44,689 nucleotides of DNA from a virus, in the IMG/VR virus record IMGVR_UViG_3300042330_000397, positions 1-44,689 of that record; one strand, 5' to 3'. The notes under the pieces are model-generated. The model made no database searches. It was not told where the DNA came from and saw only the letters and a program-made list of their open reading frames with translations. The position numbers and the translations under genes are program-made. Below, piece by piece: positions 16,154-22,951 of the stretch (positions within the stretch are counted from its first letter, which is position 1; each line of letters opens with the position of its first letter).

Positions 16154-16461
16154 TGTTCCTCCTTTTGATTTAAGACATTTTCACATTGTTTGGCAAATGC
16201 CTCCCAATTTGTTTTTTCTTGGTTATTTTCTCTTTTTGCTATTTCGTGAGCAGAACGAATTATCTCTTTTAAACTTTCTATTTCTTTTTTATTTTTTTCA
16301 GCAAAAACAAGCATTGATTTTAAGTACACATTCTCTAAATTTAAATACTTATTTTCTAATTCAGAACATACTTCAATAGCATTATCTATGTGTACTGTGT
16401 AGCTTAAATCTCCATCTGCATCTTTTACTCTAAATGCGTTTAATTTTTCTTTATAATTCAT
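16141..16461 (-). CDS. Hypothetical coiled-coil protein
   Basis: A 106-residue protein dominated by a long helix from ~residue 30 (EVCSELENKYLNLENVYLK...EIESLKEIIRSAHEIAKREN). Starts within the end of the next gene upstream (11-nt overlap). No family recognised. Confidence 0.6.
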   Translation of the reverse strand: MNYKEKLNAFRVKDADGDLSYTVHIDNAIEVCSELENKYLNLENVYLKSMLVFAEKNKKEIESLKEIIRSAHEIAKRENNQEKTNWEAFAKQCENVLNQKEEQCQA

Positions 16462-16924
16462 TTTTACCTCCTTTTAGCGCATTGTCTGCTATTTCTCTAA
16501 ATTGGAATATCGCTTGCATATCATTAACATAGTTTATATCTAAGGCATATATCTTCATTAATCCCTCTTTCAACCTTTCGTTTTCGGCTTGTAGTTGGTC
16601 AATTTGGAACTTTTGCCTAAACTTTACATTTTCGTGATGTTCCCAATTCATTTTATCTCTATATGGGTTATCCTTATCTAAGCCATTAGAATATTGAAAC
16701 ATTTGCTTATTTCTAGCATCAATACTGCCTTGTTCCCATGCTTCTGCTAGTTGCATATCATGGTTTTTCATTTCCTCCACCCACTTCTTAGGGTCAGGTA
16801 TATCTAGTCCTAGATAGGTAAGTAGTTTATTGCATCCATAATTAAATGCTTTTAGTGGTACTTGCGAATCGTATGGGTTGCTTTCCTCAATCCATTGTTC
16901 TATTGGTGTCTTGTTATGTTCCAT
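16451..16924 (-). CDS. Hypothetical protein with central coiled coil
   Basis: A 157-residue protein; the N-terminal part is Trp/Pro-containing (PIEQWIEESNPYDSQVPLK), the middle is a charged helix (IDQLQAENERLKEGL). G+C looks higher than in the replication genes. Function unknown; such genes sit in the variable region of gut phages. Confidence 0.6.
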   Translation of the reverse strand: MEHNKTPIEQWIEESNPYDSQVPLKAFNYGCNKLLTYLGLDIPDPKKWVEEMKNHDMQLAEAWEQGSIDARNKQMFQYSNGLDKDNPYRDKMNWEHHENVKFRQKFQIDQLQAENERLKEGLMKIYALDINYVNDMQAIFQFREIADNALKGGKNEL

Positions 16925-16926
16925 GA

Positions 16927-17262
16927 TTATTGTTCCTCGTTCTTATAAGGGTTAGTTGGGTTTATTTCAGTTACAAAGAAATCATTTTGAATTAACACAT
17001 TGCTTTTTAATGATTCTCTAAGTTTATTGCAAGCTTCCTCCCAAGCATCGGCTTTTACTTGCTCTAGGTCGATTGGTTTTAGCCACCATGTATTAGTGAA
17101 ATATATTCCTTCTTCTTTTGGCAACTCTTGGCTGCAATAAACTTTAATAAAGTATTCGTCTTTCATATTGTGCCTAATTTTTATTGCACTTGTTGAAGCT
17201 GAAGTTCCTTGCCCTTCATTTGGATTTGATAAGTCCACTACTTGTTGATGTTTGTTTTTCAT
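16927..17262 (-). CDS. Hypothetical protein next to the cassette array
   Basis: A 111-residue protein with YFIKVYCSQELPKEEGIYFT and LEQVKADAWEEACNKLRESL in a strand-then-helix order. It is the first gene downstream of the array's last attC-like site. A later start at the Met before KDEYFIKV is possible. Function unknown. Confidence 0.6.
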   Translation of the reverse strand: MKNKHQQVVDLSNPNEGQGTSASTSAIKIRHNMKDEYFIKVYCSQELPKEEGIYFTNTWWLKPIDLEQVKADAWEEACNKLRESLKSNVLIQNDFFVTEINPTNPYKNEEQ

Positions 17263-17280
17263 TTTTTTTATTTTTTATTT

Positions 17281-17352
17281 CGGGTGTTACTTGTATTTGT
17301 GGATATGCGAAACTTTTTTAAGTAAAGTTTCGGGAAGCGATTTGTTAGTGGC
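17281..17352 (-). repeat. Distal attC-like site (degenerate)
   Basis: The outer core on the minus strand, GCCACTAAC, is the exact reverse complement of GTTAGTGGC at the start of the same cassette, as expected for an integron cassette. An internal 9-bp hairpin (cgaaacttt/aaagtttcg) is present. The other end should read GTTRRRY but reads GTAACACCC, so the site is decayed at that side. Confidence 0.6.
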
Positions 17353-17357
17353 AAGTG

Positions 17358-17573
17358 CTAATGACCGCCTGTCCACCATCTGTATATTTTGTTTTTACTT
17401 AGGTCTGTAAATCTTGCAATCATAATTGTTACTAAAATAAGATTGATTAATGGAAGCCACCATGTTTCAGGTGCGTACCACCATTTTCTTGTGTTCATGC
17501 TCCAAACCATGTAGCACCTTGTTACCCATACACTACATAAGTAAAAACAAATAATTACTACTCCTAATATCAT
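17358..17573 (-). CDS. Cassette gene 1: small two-pass membrane protein
   Basis: ATG gives 71 residues: MILGVVIICFYLCSVWV is one membrane span and WWLPLINLILVTIMIARF a second, ending with a basic RWWTGGH tail. A GTG nine codons upstream lies within the attC-like site and is less likely. It is a typical single-gene cassette, without its own visible promoter. Function unknown. Confidence 0.7.
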   Translation of the reverse strand: MILGVVIICFYLCSVWVTRCYMVWSMNTRKWWYAPETWWLPLINLILVTIMIARFTDLSKNKIYRWWTGGH

Positions 17574-17595
17574 TTTCGTTTCAATTGCCGCACCA

Positions 17596-17690
17596 GCCAC
17601 TAACAGCGGTTTTGCGCCACCGCTGGACAGTTGGTGCGCTGTTTAAAGTTTATCTAAAGCGGCAGCGCAAAGCCGCAAACCGTTACAGGC
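17596..17690 (-). repeat. attC-like site A
   Basis: On the minus strand it opens GCCTGTAAC and closes GTTAGTGGC. Inside, arms such as GCGGCTTTGCGC and GGTGGCGCAAAACCGC pair imperfectly, with an unpaired spacer, as in attC sites that fold as single strands. It is more GC-rich than the phage. The two outer cores match cassettes 2 and 1 respectively. Confidence 0.75.
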
Positions 17691-17695
17691 AAGTG

Positions 17696-18418
17696 TTAGC
17701 ACCCTGCACATTCAAAACTTTCTAACATACAAGGCAACAAATTATTCGGATATTCGTGGTTTAAGGTAATTCTCATAAACGTTCTTCTTTTACCTTTTTC
17801 AATCAATAGTGTTTCGTGTGGTGTATTACTTGTCATAAAATAAAGAGTGTCTTTTTCAAATACCACTTTTCTATCATCAGTTAATTGGTCTTGCATACTT
17901 GTAAAATCGCCTTCTGCACCAACTTCACCATAAAATTCCCCTTGCCAACCTTGACAACCAATTTCAGTAGATACTGCAAATATTCCACCTTTCTTTTCGG
18001 TAATGTAATCACCAATAGGAATTTCAATGTCGTAAGGCAATTCCCAGTCCTTTACAACTTTTAATACAGGATGGAATTTTGCACCACCCCAAGTAGTCGT
18101 AGTTCCGCCCCAAGTTGCCATTTTAAAATTAGGGTCAACGCAAAAATTCCCGTCTGCGTGGATACCTTCTCTACGCAGAAAATCGGACTTTGAAAAGAAC
18201 CGACTATCAATAGTTACATAGTGTGTATTTACACCTTCGCATTGTGGTATTTGCTTTACTACTTCGTTTAAAATATCTTCCCAAAGTTCAAATCCGACAG
18301 GTAATTTTATTCGTTTACCGTTATTTTCAAAAGGCATTACAGAAAGTTTTAAATCCCCAAATTGTGGGTCAGGTAAATTCATTTTACATAGTTTCTTAAT
18401 TGTTGTTTGATGTACCAT
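17696..18418 (-). CDS. Cassette gene 2: putative 2OG-Fe(II) oxygenase-like protein
   Basis: The 240-residue protein contains GIHADGNF (His-x-Asp, near 86) and, about 115 residues later, SNTPHETLLIEKGKRRTFMRI, giving a distal His and an Arg in the spacing of Fe(II)/2-oxoglutarate oxygenases. Between them are Gly/Trp-rich strands (ATWGGTTTTWGGAKFHP). Overall the double-stranded beta-helix reading is plausible but not proven, and the substrate is unknown. Base composition is clearly less AT-rich than the replication genes, suggesting capture from a bacterium. It is bounded by matching 9-bp cores gttacaggc/gcctgtaac. Confidence 0.7.
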   Translation of the reverse strand: MVHQTTIKKLCKMNLPDPQFGDLKLSVMPFENNGKRIKLPVGFELWEDILNEVVKQIPQCEGVNTHYVTIDSRFFSKSDFLRREGIHADGNFCVDPNFKMATWGGTTTTWGGAKFHPVLKVVKDWELPYDIEIPIGDYITEKKGGIFAVSTEIGCQGWQGEFYGEVGAEGDFTSMQDQLTDDRKVVFEKDTLYFMTSNTPHETLLIEKGKRRTFMRITLNHEYPNNLLPCMLESFECAGC

Positions 18419-18468
18419 TTTTTATTTATTTAATTGTTTAAAATTCGTTCTAATTAACCCACACCGAT

Positions 18469-18565
18469 GCCTGTAACAGCGGTTTGGCAAAAGCTGCCAT
18501 TAAAATTTGTGCGAAAATTGAGCATCCGTTAGGCAGCCTTCGCCAAACCGCAAAACGTTATATGC
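18469..18565 (-). repeat. attC-like site B
   Basis: On the minus strand it starts GCATATAAC and ends GTTACAGGC. A perfect 10-bp pair (gcggtttggc/gccaaaccgc) with an extra A-rich bulge and a second pair (agctgcc/ggcagc) make the folded stem. This is the clearest attC-like fold of the array. Confidence 0.8.
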
Positions 18566-18569
18566 TATT

Positions 18570-18755
18570 TTAAGACAACAATACAAGCATACCCAATCCT
18601 AAAATGACAATAAAAGCGGATAATAAAATCCACCAATGTGTTTTATTCGGAAAATTATTTTTCCTTTTTAAAGGTGGCAATTTGCTTGCCCAATCACTTA
18701 TGCTTGTATCGTGTATTTTACTTGATATTTCTTTTATCTTATTTGCTGGTATCAT
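18570..18755 (-). CDS. Cassette gene 3: small tail-anchored membrane protein
   Basis: From ATG the 61-residue product is basic and soluble at first (PANKIKEISSKIHDTSISDW...KRKNNF) and ends with WWILLSAFIVILGLGMLVLLS, one membrane span at the very C-terminus. A longer frame upstream runs into attC site C and was not chosen. Cassette cores gttatatgc/gcatataac match exactly. Function unknown. Confidence 0.65.
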   Translation of the reverse strand: MIPANKIKEISSKIHDTSISDWASKLPPLKRKNNFPNKTHWWILLSAFIVILGLGMLVLLS

Positions 18756-18782
18756 ATTCTTTAAATTTACGAAAGAAAAACA

Positions 18783-18918
18783 GCATATAACAGCGTGTAT
18801 AAAAAATGGCGGGTTTCGTACCATTTAATACCATTTGTGCTGATATGAACTGTATTGCTTTGAAGTTAATTTTGTGCTTTAATTCCGCCACTTCTTATAC
18901 ACGCAAAACGTTAGGGGC
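18783..18918 (-). repeat. attC-like site C
   Basis: On the minus strand it starts GCCCCTAAC and ends GTTATATGC. Outer arms gcgtgtataa/ttatacacgc pair over 10 bp, with inner tggcgg/ccgcca. At 136 bp it is the longest of the sites, with a long unpaired spacer. Confidence 0.75.
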
Positions 18919-18922
18919 AATG

Positions 18923-19126
18923 CTATGCGAACTCCGATAGAAGCTGGTCAATAACTTCATCAATTTGTTTACCATTCCCTTTATTATCTTCCAACATAGA
19001 CTTGAAGAACTCTTTATAAATAATATCAGTCAATATTGTTTCAGTTGTTACTTCGGGATAACCAAACTCTTTCAAGTTCTTTACACCAGCTTTTAATAAA
19101 TGTTCTCTGATTTGTTCGTTTGTCAT
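18923..19126 (-). CDS. Cassette gene 4: hypothetical small helical protein
   Basis: A 67-residue acidic helical protein (TNEQIREHLLKAGVKNLKEF...QIDEVIDQLLSEFA) occupying nearly all of its cassette. It is the first gene of the array in reading direction. No family recognised. Confidence 0.65.
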   Translation of the reverse strand: MTNEQIREHLLKAGVKNLKEFGYPEVTTETILTDIIYKEFFKSMLEDNKGNGKQIDEVIDQLLSEFA

Positions 19127-19144
19127 TTTATTTGAATTTATGAG

Positions 19145-19175
19145 AAGCCCTACCTATAACAGCACATAAGCAAAA
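19145..19175 (-). repeat. Half attC-like / array entry site
   Basis: The minus strand reads TTATGTGCTGTTATAGGTAGGGC, written here as one half-site: the right side of an attC (GCTGTTA...) without a partner arm. Its core would have to be GTTAGGGGC to match cassette 4; instead it has a 5-nt insertion. It may be the point where the array entered the phage. Confidence 0.45.
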
Positions 19176-19210
19176 GCAAAGTGCAAATATATTATTTTAT
19201 TTTAAATAAA

Positions 19211-19236
19211 AACTCCGAGCCATAACACTCGGAGTT
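19211..19236 (-). terminator. Rho-independent terminator after tmRNA
   Basis: A perfect 9-bp stem (aactccgag/ctcggagtt) with an 8-nt loop is followed by TTTTATTT on the minus strand, ~200 nt past the tmRNA 3' end. The intervening ~200 nt hold no convincing gene, only an imperfect hairpin around agttctttt/aaaagaac. Confidence 0.75.
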
Positions 19237-19442
19237 CACACATTTTTCCCTTAAATACCTTTGTTATGAAGGCAATGTGACTTCTCAACAGTCCTTACTA
19301 CTGGGCTTTGTCATTAATATATATAAAATATATCTTTGATTTAGGTGTTCGTGTCACTAATGAGAAGTGTTCTTTTTTTGTTTCATGAATAGGTAGTCTC
19401 CTATCGTTGCAATATCTCTTTGCACACCATCCAAAAGAACTT

Positions 19443-19791
19443 TGGTGGAGGTAGGGGCATCGAAGCCCCGTCTTGCTCAATAACTTATTAATAACTTTAA
19501 TATATGCTTAGGTTTGTATTTCTTTTAATTTGTAATACTTCAAATAGGCTAACCGAAGTTAGCTCCACCAATCCATTTTAAGTTTGGACAAACTTTAAAC
19601 TACGCTGCGATAGCTTCTTCAATCTTTGCAAGAAAGATGATTTTTGCTAAAGTGGTCTCACCAAAAGCCTTGCTTTCAGTTGACATTGTGTTGTTTTTGC
19701 CTGTTAAAGCTTGATAGACTATTTAAGTCAGCACTATCATAGACTGCATAATTACTAATCGTTCTGTTGCCAATCAATACCTGTTACCCCC
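19443..19791 (-). ncRNA. ssrA: tmRNA (transfer-messenger RNA)
   Basis: tmRNA rescues stalled ribosomes and tags the unfinished protein. The 5' GGGGGTA pairs with 3' TACCTCC (one G-U), followed by A and CCA, forming the acceptor stem. Just before it GGGGCTTCGATGCCCC is the T arm. About 130 nt from the 5' end a short frame reads GETTLAKII...AKIEEAIAA then TAG. The beginning GET and the small-residue end match Bacteroidota tags, though this tag (~20 residues) is longer than usual. A 349-nt length is normal for tmRNA. Hairpins after the stop (gctaac ttcg gttagc) fit its pseudoknot region. It reads toward the cassette array. Confidence 0.8.
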
Positions 19792-19964
19792 ATAAATGTT
19801 CGTCTCTCCGAACTGTCACGACAACTTTTTATATGGTTTTCGTTAATCATAGTTGTTTATTGTTATAACTTTTACATTCAGTTAAAGTTTGGTAAATAAA
19901 TAAATAGAAAAAAATACTGTTTTAATTTTATTTTTTTAGTTTATTGAATGTATATAAAAAACAA

Positions 19965-20273
19965 CTAAACTTCTTGTTCTGCTTTAATCAACATTTCTGC
20001 TTTAGCAGCATATAATTTTTTGCGAGCATTTAACTCAACATCTAATTGTTCTAAAAGGTCTGTATGCAAATCACTAATGTCTAAACATTTTTTAACTTGA
20101 TACATTGCTTTTTCCTTAAGACTAAAATATTTATTAATCAAAGAACTTGATATTTTTCTTGCTTCAATTAATTCAGCATCATTTAAAGTATTTATGGCTA
20201 CTAAACTACCGTTTTTCTTTTTCCAAAGACGTTCATCTTCATTGTCTTTAGCTTGAATTTCTACTGCTTGCAT
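19965..20273 (-). CDS. Hypothetical helical protein
   Basis: A 102-residue charged protein: ERLWKKKNGSLVAINTLNDAELIEARKISSS, then a long helix (LLEQLDVELNARKKLYAAKAEMLIKAEQEV). It shares the opening style 'WKKKNGSLVAI..LNDAEL' with the 109-residue protein at 24.8 kb (WKQRNGELISIDDMDINHL), so the two are probably paralogues. The terminator 5' to it separates it from the SSB-like gene. The ~170 nt between this gene and the tmRNA hold no gene. Confidence 0.65.
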   Translation of the reverse strand: MQAVEIQAKDNEDERLWKKKNGSLVAINTLNDAELIEARKISSSLINKYFSLKEKAMYQVKKCLDISDLHTDLLEQLDVELNARKKLYAAKAEMLIKAEQEV

Positions 20274-20303
20274 TATAATTTTGTTTTAAGGGTTTAAAAA
20301 AAT

Positions 20304-20333
20304 AAAAAAAGAGGACATTACATCCTCTTTTTT
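20304..20333 (-). terminator. Rho-independent terminator
   Basis: aaaaaagagga/tcctctttttt stem with a 7-nt loop and T-runs on both strands, placed directly after the stop of the 148-aa gene on the minus strand. Confidence 0.8.
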
Positions 20334-20344
20334 ATTGTTTATAT

Positions 20345-20791
20345 TTAGAATGCTTTTTCTAATTCTTGAGGAGCAAAAGTAACTGCTTCAGCATTAATAA
20401 CTGTAGCATTATTTTGTTTCAATTGACGATTAGCATAGGTAATTGCATTTTCGTTAGAAAATACTACACATGAGTAAGTATTTACTGTTCTAGCAGATTC
20501 ACCTTCTCCAATAGTATAATCAGTTGTTGATAATGTATGGAAACTTCCTTCTACTACATCACCAGCTTTTAAATCATTGAAAAGAACATCAGCTTTAATT
20601 TCAACACCATCAGTTGTTACACCTGTTCCCCAAATGTTTCTAGTTCTAATAGAACTGTTTGATTTAACATTTACTGTTCTTCCATTAATTACAGTTTGCT
20701 TATCCAATTCTTTGAATTGAACAACTTGATACTGGCGACTGTTTTTTGCAGTTTTCATTTCAGAAACTGCTACTACTTGAATTAAGTTCAT
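20345..20791 (-). CDS. SSB-like / OB-fold protein, possible second ssDNA-binding protein
   Basis: The 148-residue product begins MNLIQVVAVSEMKTAKNSRQ with strand-rich segments (YQVVQFKEL, VKADVLFNDLKAGDVVEGSF, NTYSCVVFSNE) that suggest an OB fold, and ends APQELEKAF, an acidic tip similar to that of the protein at 2.5 kb. It is monocistronic between two terminators, which often goes with high expression. The function is inferred from layout. Confidence 0.65.
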   Translation of the reverse strand: MNLIQVVAVSEMKTAKNSRQYQVVQFKELDKQTVINGRTVNVKSNSSIRTRNIWGTGVTTDGVEIKADVLFNDLKAGDVVEGSFHTLSTTDYTIGEGESARTVNTYSCVVFSNENAITYANRQLKQNNATVINAEAVTFAPQELEKAF

Positions 20792-20874
20792 AATTTTGAT
20801 TTTAATTTGTTATTTATTTGTTTTTAATTAATGTTATTTCTAATTGTGGTTAACATTAGACCATTTTTAAAAAA

Positions 20875-20924
20875 CCTATACTATATCTTGAATCTACATT
20901 TCTTCTAATTAGATATAGTATAGG
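20875..20924 (-). terminator. Rho-independent terminator with long stem
   Basis: A perfect 13-bp inverted repeat (cctatactatatc/gatatagtatagg) with a 24-nt loop is followed by TTTTTT on the minus strand, right after the stop of the 117-aa gene. Confidence 0.75.
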
Positions 20925-20933
20925 ATTTACATT

Positions 20934-21287
20934 TTATTTTCTTTTTACAGCTGTTTTAGCTATAATTTTTTTAGCAACAGTTTTAGGTGCAGAAATTTCA
21001 TCTTCTCTAACTGAAATATTATCAGGAAACAATTCGTTTCCTAAAGTTAACAAATCAAAGAAGTTTTGTTCTGCTGCTTCAGCTTCGTATTGAGCTTCTA
21101 AGATAGCAGCAGTATTAATAGGAAATTGTCCTTTTAATGTATCTACTTTACCTTCAGCAGCTACTTTACGCTTTTCAGCATCTAAAGTATCTTTAGCTAA
21201 TTGGATTGCTGATTCACGAGCATTCATTGCACTTTTAGATGCATCTTTTGAGTCCTTAGACTGTTGTAATCTTTGTAAATAAGTCAT
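20934..21287 (-). CDS. Hypothetical coiled-coil protein with basic tail
   Basis: The 117-residue protein is helical almost throughout (SKDASKSAMNARESAIQLAK...AAILEAQYEAEAAEQNFF), with a Lys-rich end (KKIIAKTAVKRK) that may touch nucleic acid. No family recognised. Confidence 0.65.
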   Translation of the reverse strand: MTYLQRLQQSKDSKDASKSAMNARESAIQLAKDTLDAEKRKVAAEGKVDTLKGQFPINTAAILEAQYEAEAAEQNFFDLLTLGNELFPDNISVREDEISAPKTVAKKIIAKTAVKRK

Positions 21288-21304
21288 TTTTAAATGATTT
21301 TTTG

Positions 21305-21508
21305 TTAATTGTATTTTCTAAGCGTTAAAAGTTTATGTTTAACTTTTTTCGATAGAATGATACGGGTAAATTGGGAAACGATTTTGTCACTAAGTGCTGG
21401 CTTAGCAACAGTTGTTTGCGAACTTACCATTTGTGGAGAAGTCTTTCTCTCATTATTCCAAACGGCTCTTAGCTCACTAACTGTCTTTATACGAGTTTTT
21501 GTGCTCAT
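21305..21508 (-). CDS. Hypothetical small basic protein
   Basis: A 67-residue product, very rich in Lys, Arg, Ser and Thr (MSTKTRIKTVSELRAVWNNE...KKVKHKLLTLRKYN). It lies 2 nt downstream of the next gene's stop and 17 nt before the one after. Function unknown. A plus-strand frame overlaps it but has no context. Confidence 0.55.
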   Translation of the reverse strand: MSTKTRIKTVSELRAVWNNERKTSPQMVSSQTTVAKPALSDKIVSQFTRIILSKKVKHKLLTLRKYN

Positions 21509-21510
21509 AA

Positions 21511-21834
21511 TTATCTTGTTTTATAAGGATAATGGTCAATACATTTTACTTTACCAGTAAAACTATGTCCTCTTTTTCCTTTGGTTAAAATTCTACCTAA
21601 TTTCATAACAATACCTTCTTCATTTTTAACAACTTCAGGTACAATTTGAATGTATTTGCTAATAATACTAATACCGTAAAAAGGATTACGTACATTTTTT
21701 TGCATATAACTTCTTCTTTGTGACCTGTTTGGTGAAACTGAAGTAGTATCACTATGATTATATTGTTTATTTCCATTGTCATCTAACATTGGAGAACCGT
21801 CAATATTACGTAAATATCTTAATGGTTTATTCAT
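21511..21834 (-). CDS. Hypothetical basic protein
   Basis: A 107-residue protein with NIDGSPMLDDNGNKQYNH, a basic patch (SPNRSQRRSYMQKN) and Lys-rich strands at the end (KLGRILTKGKRGHSFTGKVK). The pattern suggests a nucleic acid or ribosome contact but no family is clear. Starts inside the previous gene (8-nt overlap). Confidence 0.6.
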   Translation of the reverse strand: MNKPLRYLRNIDGSPMLDDNGNKQYNHSDTTSVSPNRSQRRSYMQKNVRNPFYGISIISKYIQIVPEVVKNEEGIVMKLGRILTKGKRGHSFTGKVKCIDHYPYKTR

Positions 21835-22003
21835 GAGTTAAAATTATGTAAGTTGAAAAATTAGCTAAAAAATTAGCAGTATTTACTTTTAAATTATTGT
21901 TAATACGAATATAAACAATGTTTTCATCATATAAATACTGTCTAATTTTTTTTTTATTTGTTTTAAATGAAGCAGTTAAGAAAGAAGCATCTGTTATTTT
22001 CAT
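21827..22003 (-). CDS. Hypothetical small protein
   Basis: From the ATG overlapping the previous stop (ATGA) the product has 58 residues: MKITDASFLTASFKTNKKKI, then two strands. A TTG start nine codons earlier is less likely. Unknown function. Confidence 0.5.
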   Translation of the reverse strand: MKITDASFLTASFKTNKKKIRQYLYDENIVYIRINNNLKVNTANFLANFSTYIILTHE

Positions 22004-22164
22004 GATACATTTACTTTTAATCCTCCCCAATTAGGTAAATTTTTTGAATACGATAAAATTACAGCCATAAATTCATTTCTAAGTTTTTTAGCTGAAAAAG
22101 TGTTTTTTAATTCATTACTTGAATTAATGATTTTGTTTTTTTCTTGTCTTTCTAAAAGTGTCAT
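22000..22164 (-). CDS. Hypothetical 54-aa protein
   Basis: Reads MTLLERQEKNKIINSSNELK, then NTFSAKKLRNEFMAVILSYS and ends NLPNWGGLKVNVS. ATGA overlap with the next gene and close spacing to the previous one support it. Function unknown. Confidence 0.55.
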   Translation of the reverse strand: MTLLERQEKNKIINSSNELKNTFSAKKLRNEFMAVILSYSKNLPNWGGLKVNVS

Positions 22165-22169
22165 ATTAT

Positions 22170-22391
22170 TTAAGAGTTCTGTTGTTGTTTAATTTTTTGA
22201 AATTTGTCTACTTCAATCATAGCAGCATGATAAGATGCTACACTTAATATTCCATTTGCAATAGAACATAATCCTATTACAATAAATGTATTTGTTGATA
22301 ATGGAGCTTTAATAAGCAGCATTGTACCAACAATACATGTTATACCTGTTAATAAACTAAGTATAAAAAATGCTAAAATAAATCTTTTCAT
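22170..22391 (-). CDS. Small two-span membrane protein
   Basis: A 73-residue protein: FILAFFILSLLTGITCIVGTML and a second span NTFIVIGLCSIANGILSVASYH, with a charged Lys/Gln C-terminus. The topology (two spans, short loops) is seen in holins and in many small phage membrane proteins; no lysis gene is adjacent, so holin is only one option. Confidence 0.6.
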   Translation of the reverse strand: MKRFILAFFILSLLTGITCIVGTMLLIKAPLSTNTFIVIGLCSIANGILSVASYHAAMIEVDKFQKIKQQQNS

Positions 22392-22397
22392 TGTTTG

Positions 22398-22634
22398 TTA
22401 TTTTATATTAATAAGTGGATAACAATCTTTTAAAGCATGTATAACATCTTCATAAGATACTGTATCAGTTGATGAACCTGATGGAGCTTCTTCTATACAA
22501 GTTTGTATAGCAGCTTCAACATGAAGTTTAGCAAATTCAATCGCTAATTTAATAGCAAATTCATTGCAACTCATACCAATTGGTTGATATAACTTATTTC
22601 CTAATTCTTCTGCTGTTGGTATTGGTTTACTCAT
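22398..22634 (-). CDS. Hypothetical protein
   Basis: The chosen ATG gives 78 residues (MSKPIPTAEELGNKLYQPIG...AIKLAIEFAKLHVEAAIQ). A purine-rich GGAGGGAG just upstream acts as a ribosome-binding site and makes the longer start five codons earlier unlikely. The start overlaps the upstream small gene. Unknown function. Confidence 0.6.
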   Translation of the reverse strand: MSKPIPTAEELGNKLYQPIGMSCNEFAIKLAIEFAKLHVEAAIQTCIEEAPSGSSTDTVSYEDVIHALKDCYPLINIK

Positions 22635-22767
22635 CTTCTCCCTCCTCATCTAAAAATTTTTGATATAAAATATCAGCTTCTGGACCAGATAATTGTTCTT
22701 CAATGTCTGTTTTGTTTTCACTTGTTGTATATTCATTATCAACAAGCCATTTGGTAAATTTACTCAT
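22627..22767 (-). CDS. Hypothetical 46-aa acidic protein
   Basis: Reads MSKFTKWLVDNEYTTSENKT, then IEEQLSGPEADILYQKFLDE and EGEDE. It shares the start MSK and an 8-nt overlap with the next gene. Its acidic sequence and arrangement look real though it is too short for similarity judgement. Confidence 0.55.
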   Translation of the reverse strand: MSKFTKWLVDNEYTTSENKTDIEEQLSGPEADILYQKFLDEEGEDE

Positions 22768-22787
22768 TTTGTTTTTAATTAATTGTT

Positions 22788-22951
22788 AGTGGAGAGAATA
22801 GGACTCGAATCTATACTAGAGACAAGCAGTCAGCCTAAATAATCTTTCTGTCTTAGCTTTACATTTAAGTTAGATTAATTAATTAGGTTAGGGATTATGT
22901 CTATTCCCACATTTAACATACCACTGCGTATACCAATTCCGCCATCTCTTC
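22788..22951 (-). tRNA. tRNA-Leu-like sequence with an ~80-nt insertion (possibly decayed)
   Basis: The 5' half GAAGAGATGGCGGAATTGG with ATACGC has the acceptor strand, TG and the GCG...CGC D arm typical of tRNA-Leu. The 3' half has GATTCGAGTCC (T loop) and TCTCTCC+A, pairing with the 5' strand except one A-C. Between them lie ~80 nt too many, including a gggaat...atccc hairpin, and the anticodon stem cannot be placed. T-stem closing pair is also mismatched. Either an unusual intron or a broken gene. Confidence 0.4.

Noticed and set aside
18755-18824. Longer start for cassette gene 3
   Set aside because: The extra residues are translated attC site; the internal ATG is after the site and has a purine-rich lead.
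19298-19480. 60-aa minus-strand frame overlapping the tmRNA 3' end
   Set aside because: It is made from tmRNA acceptor/T-arm sequence and the spacer after it; no protein-like pattern.
19442-19572. 9-bp inverted repeat (ttggtggag/ctccaccaa) as ends of a tiny mobile element
   Set aside because: One end is the tmRNA CCA acceptor strand and the other lies in its pseudoknot area; the tmRNA explains it better.
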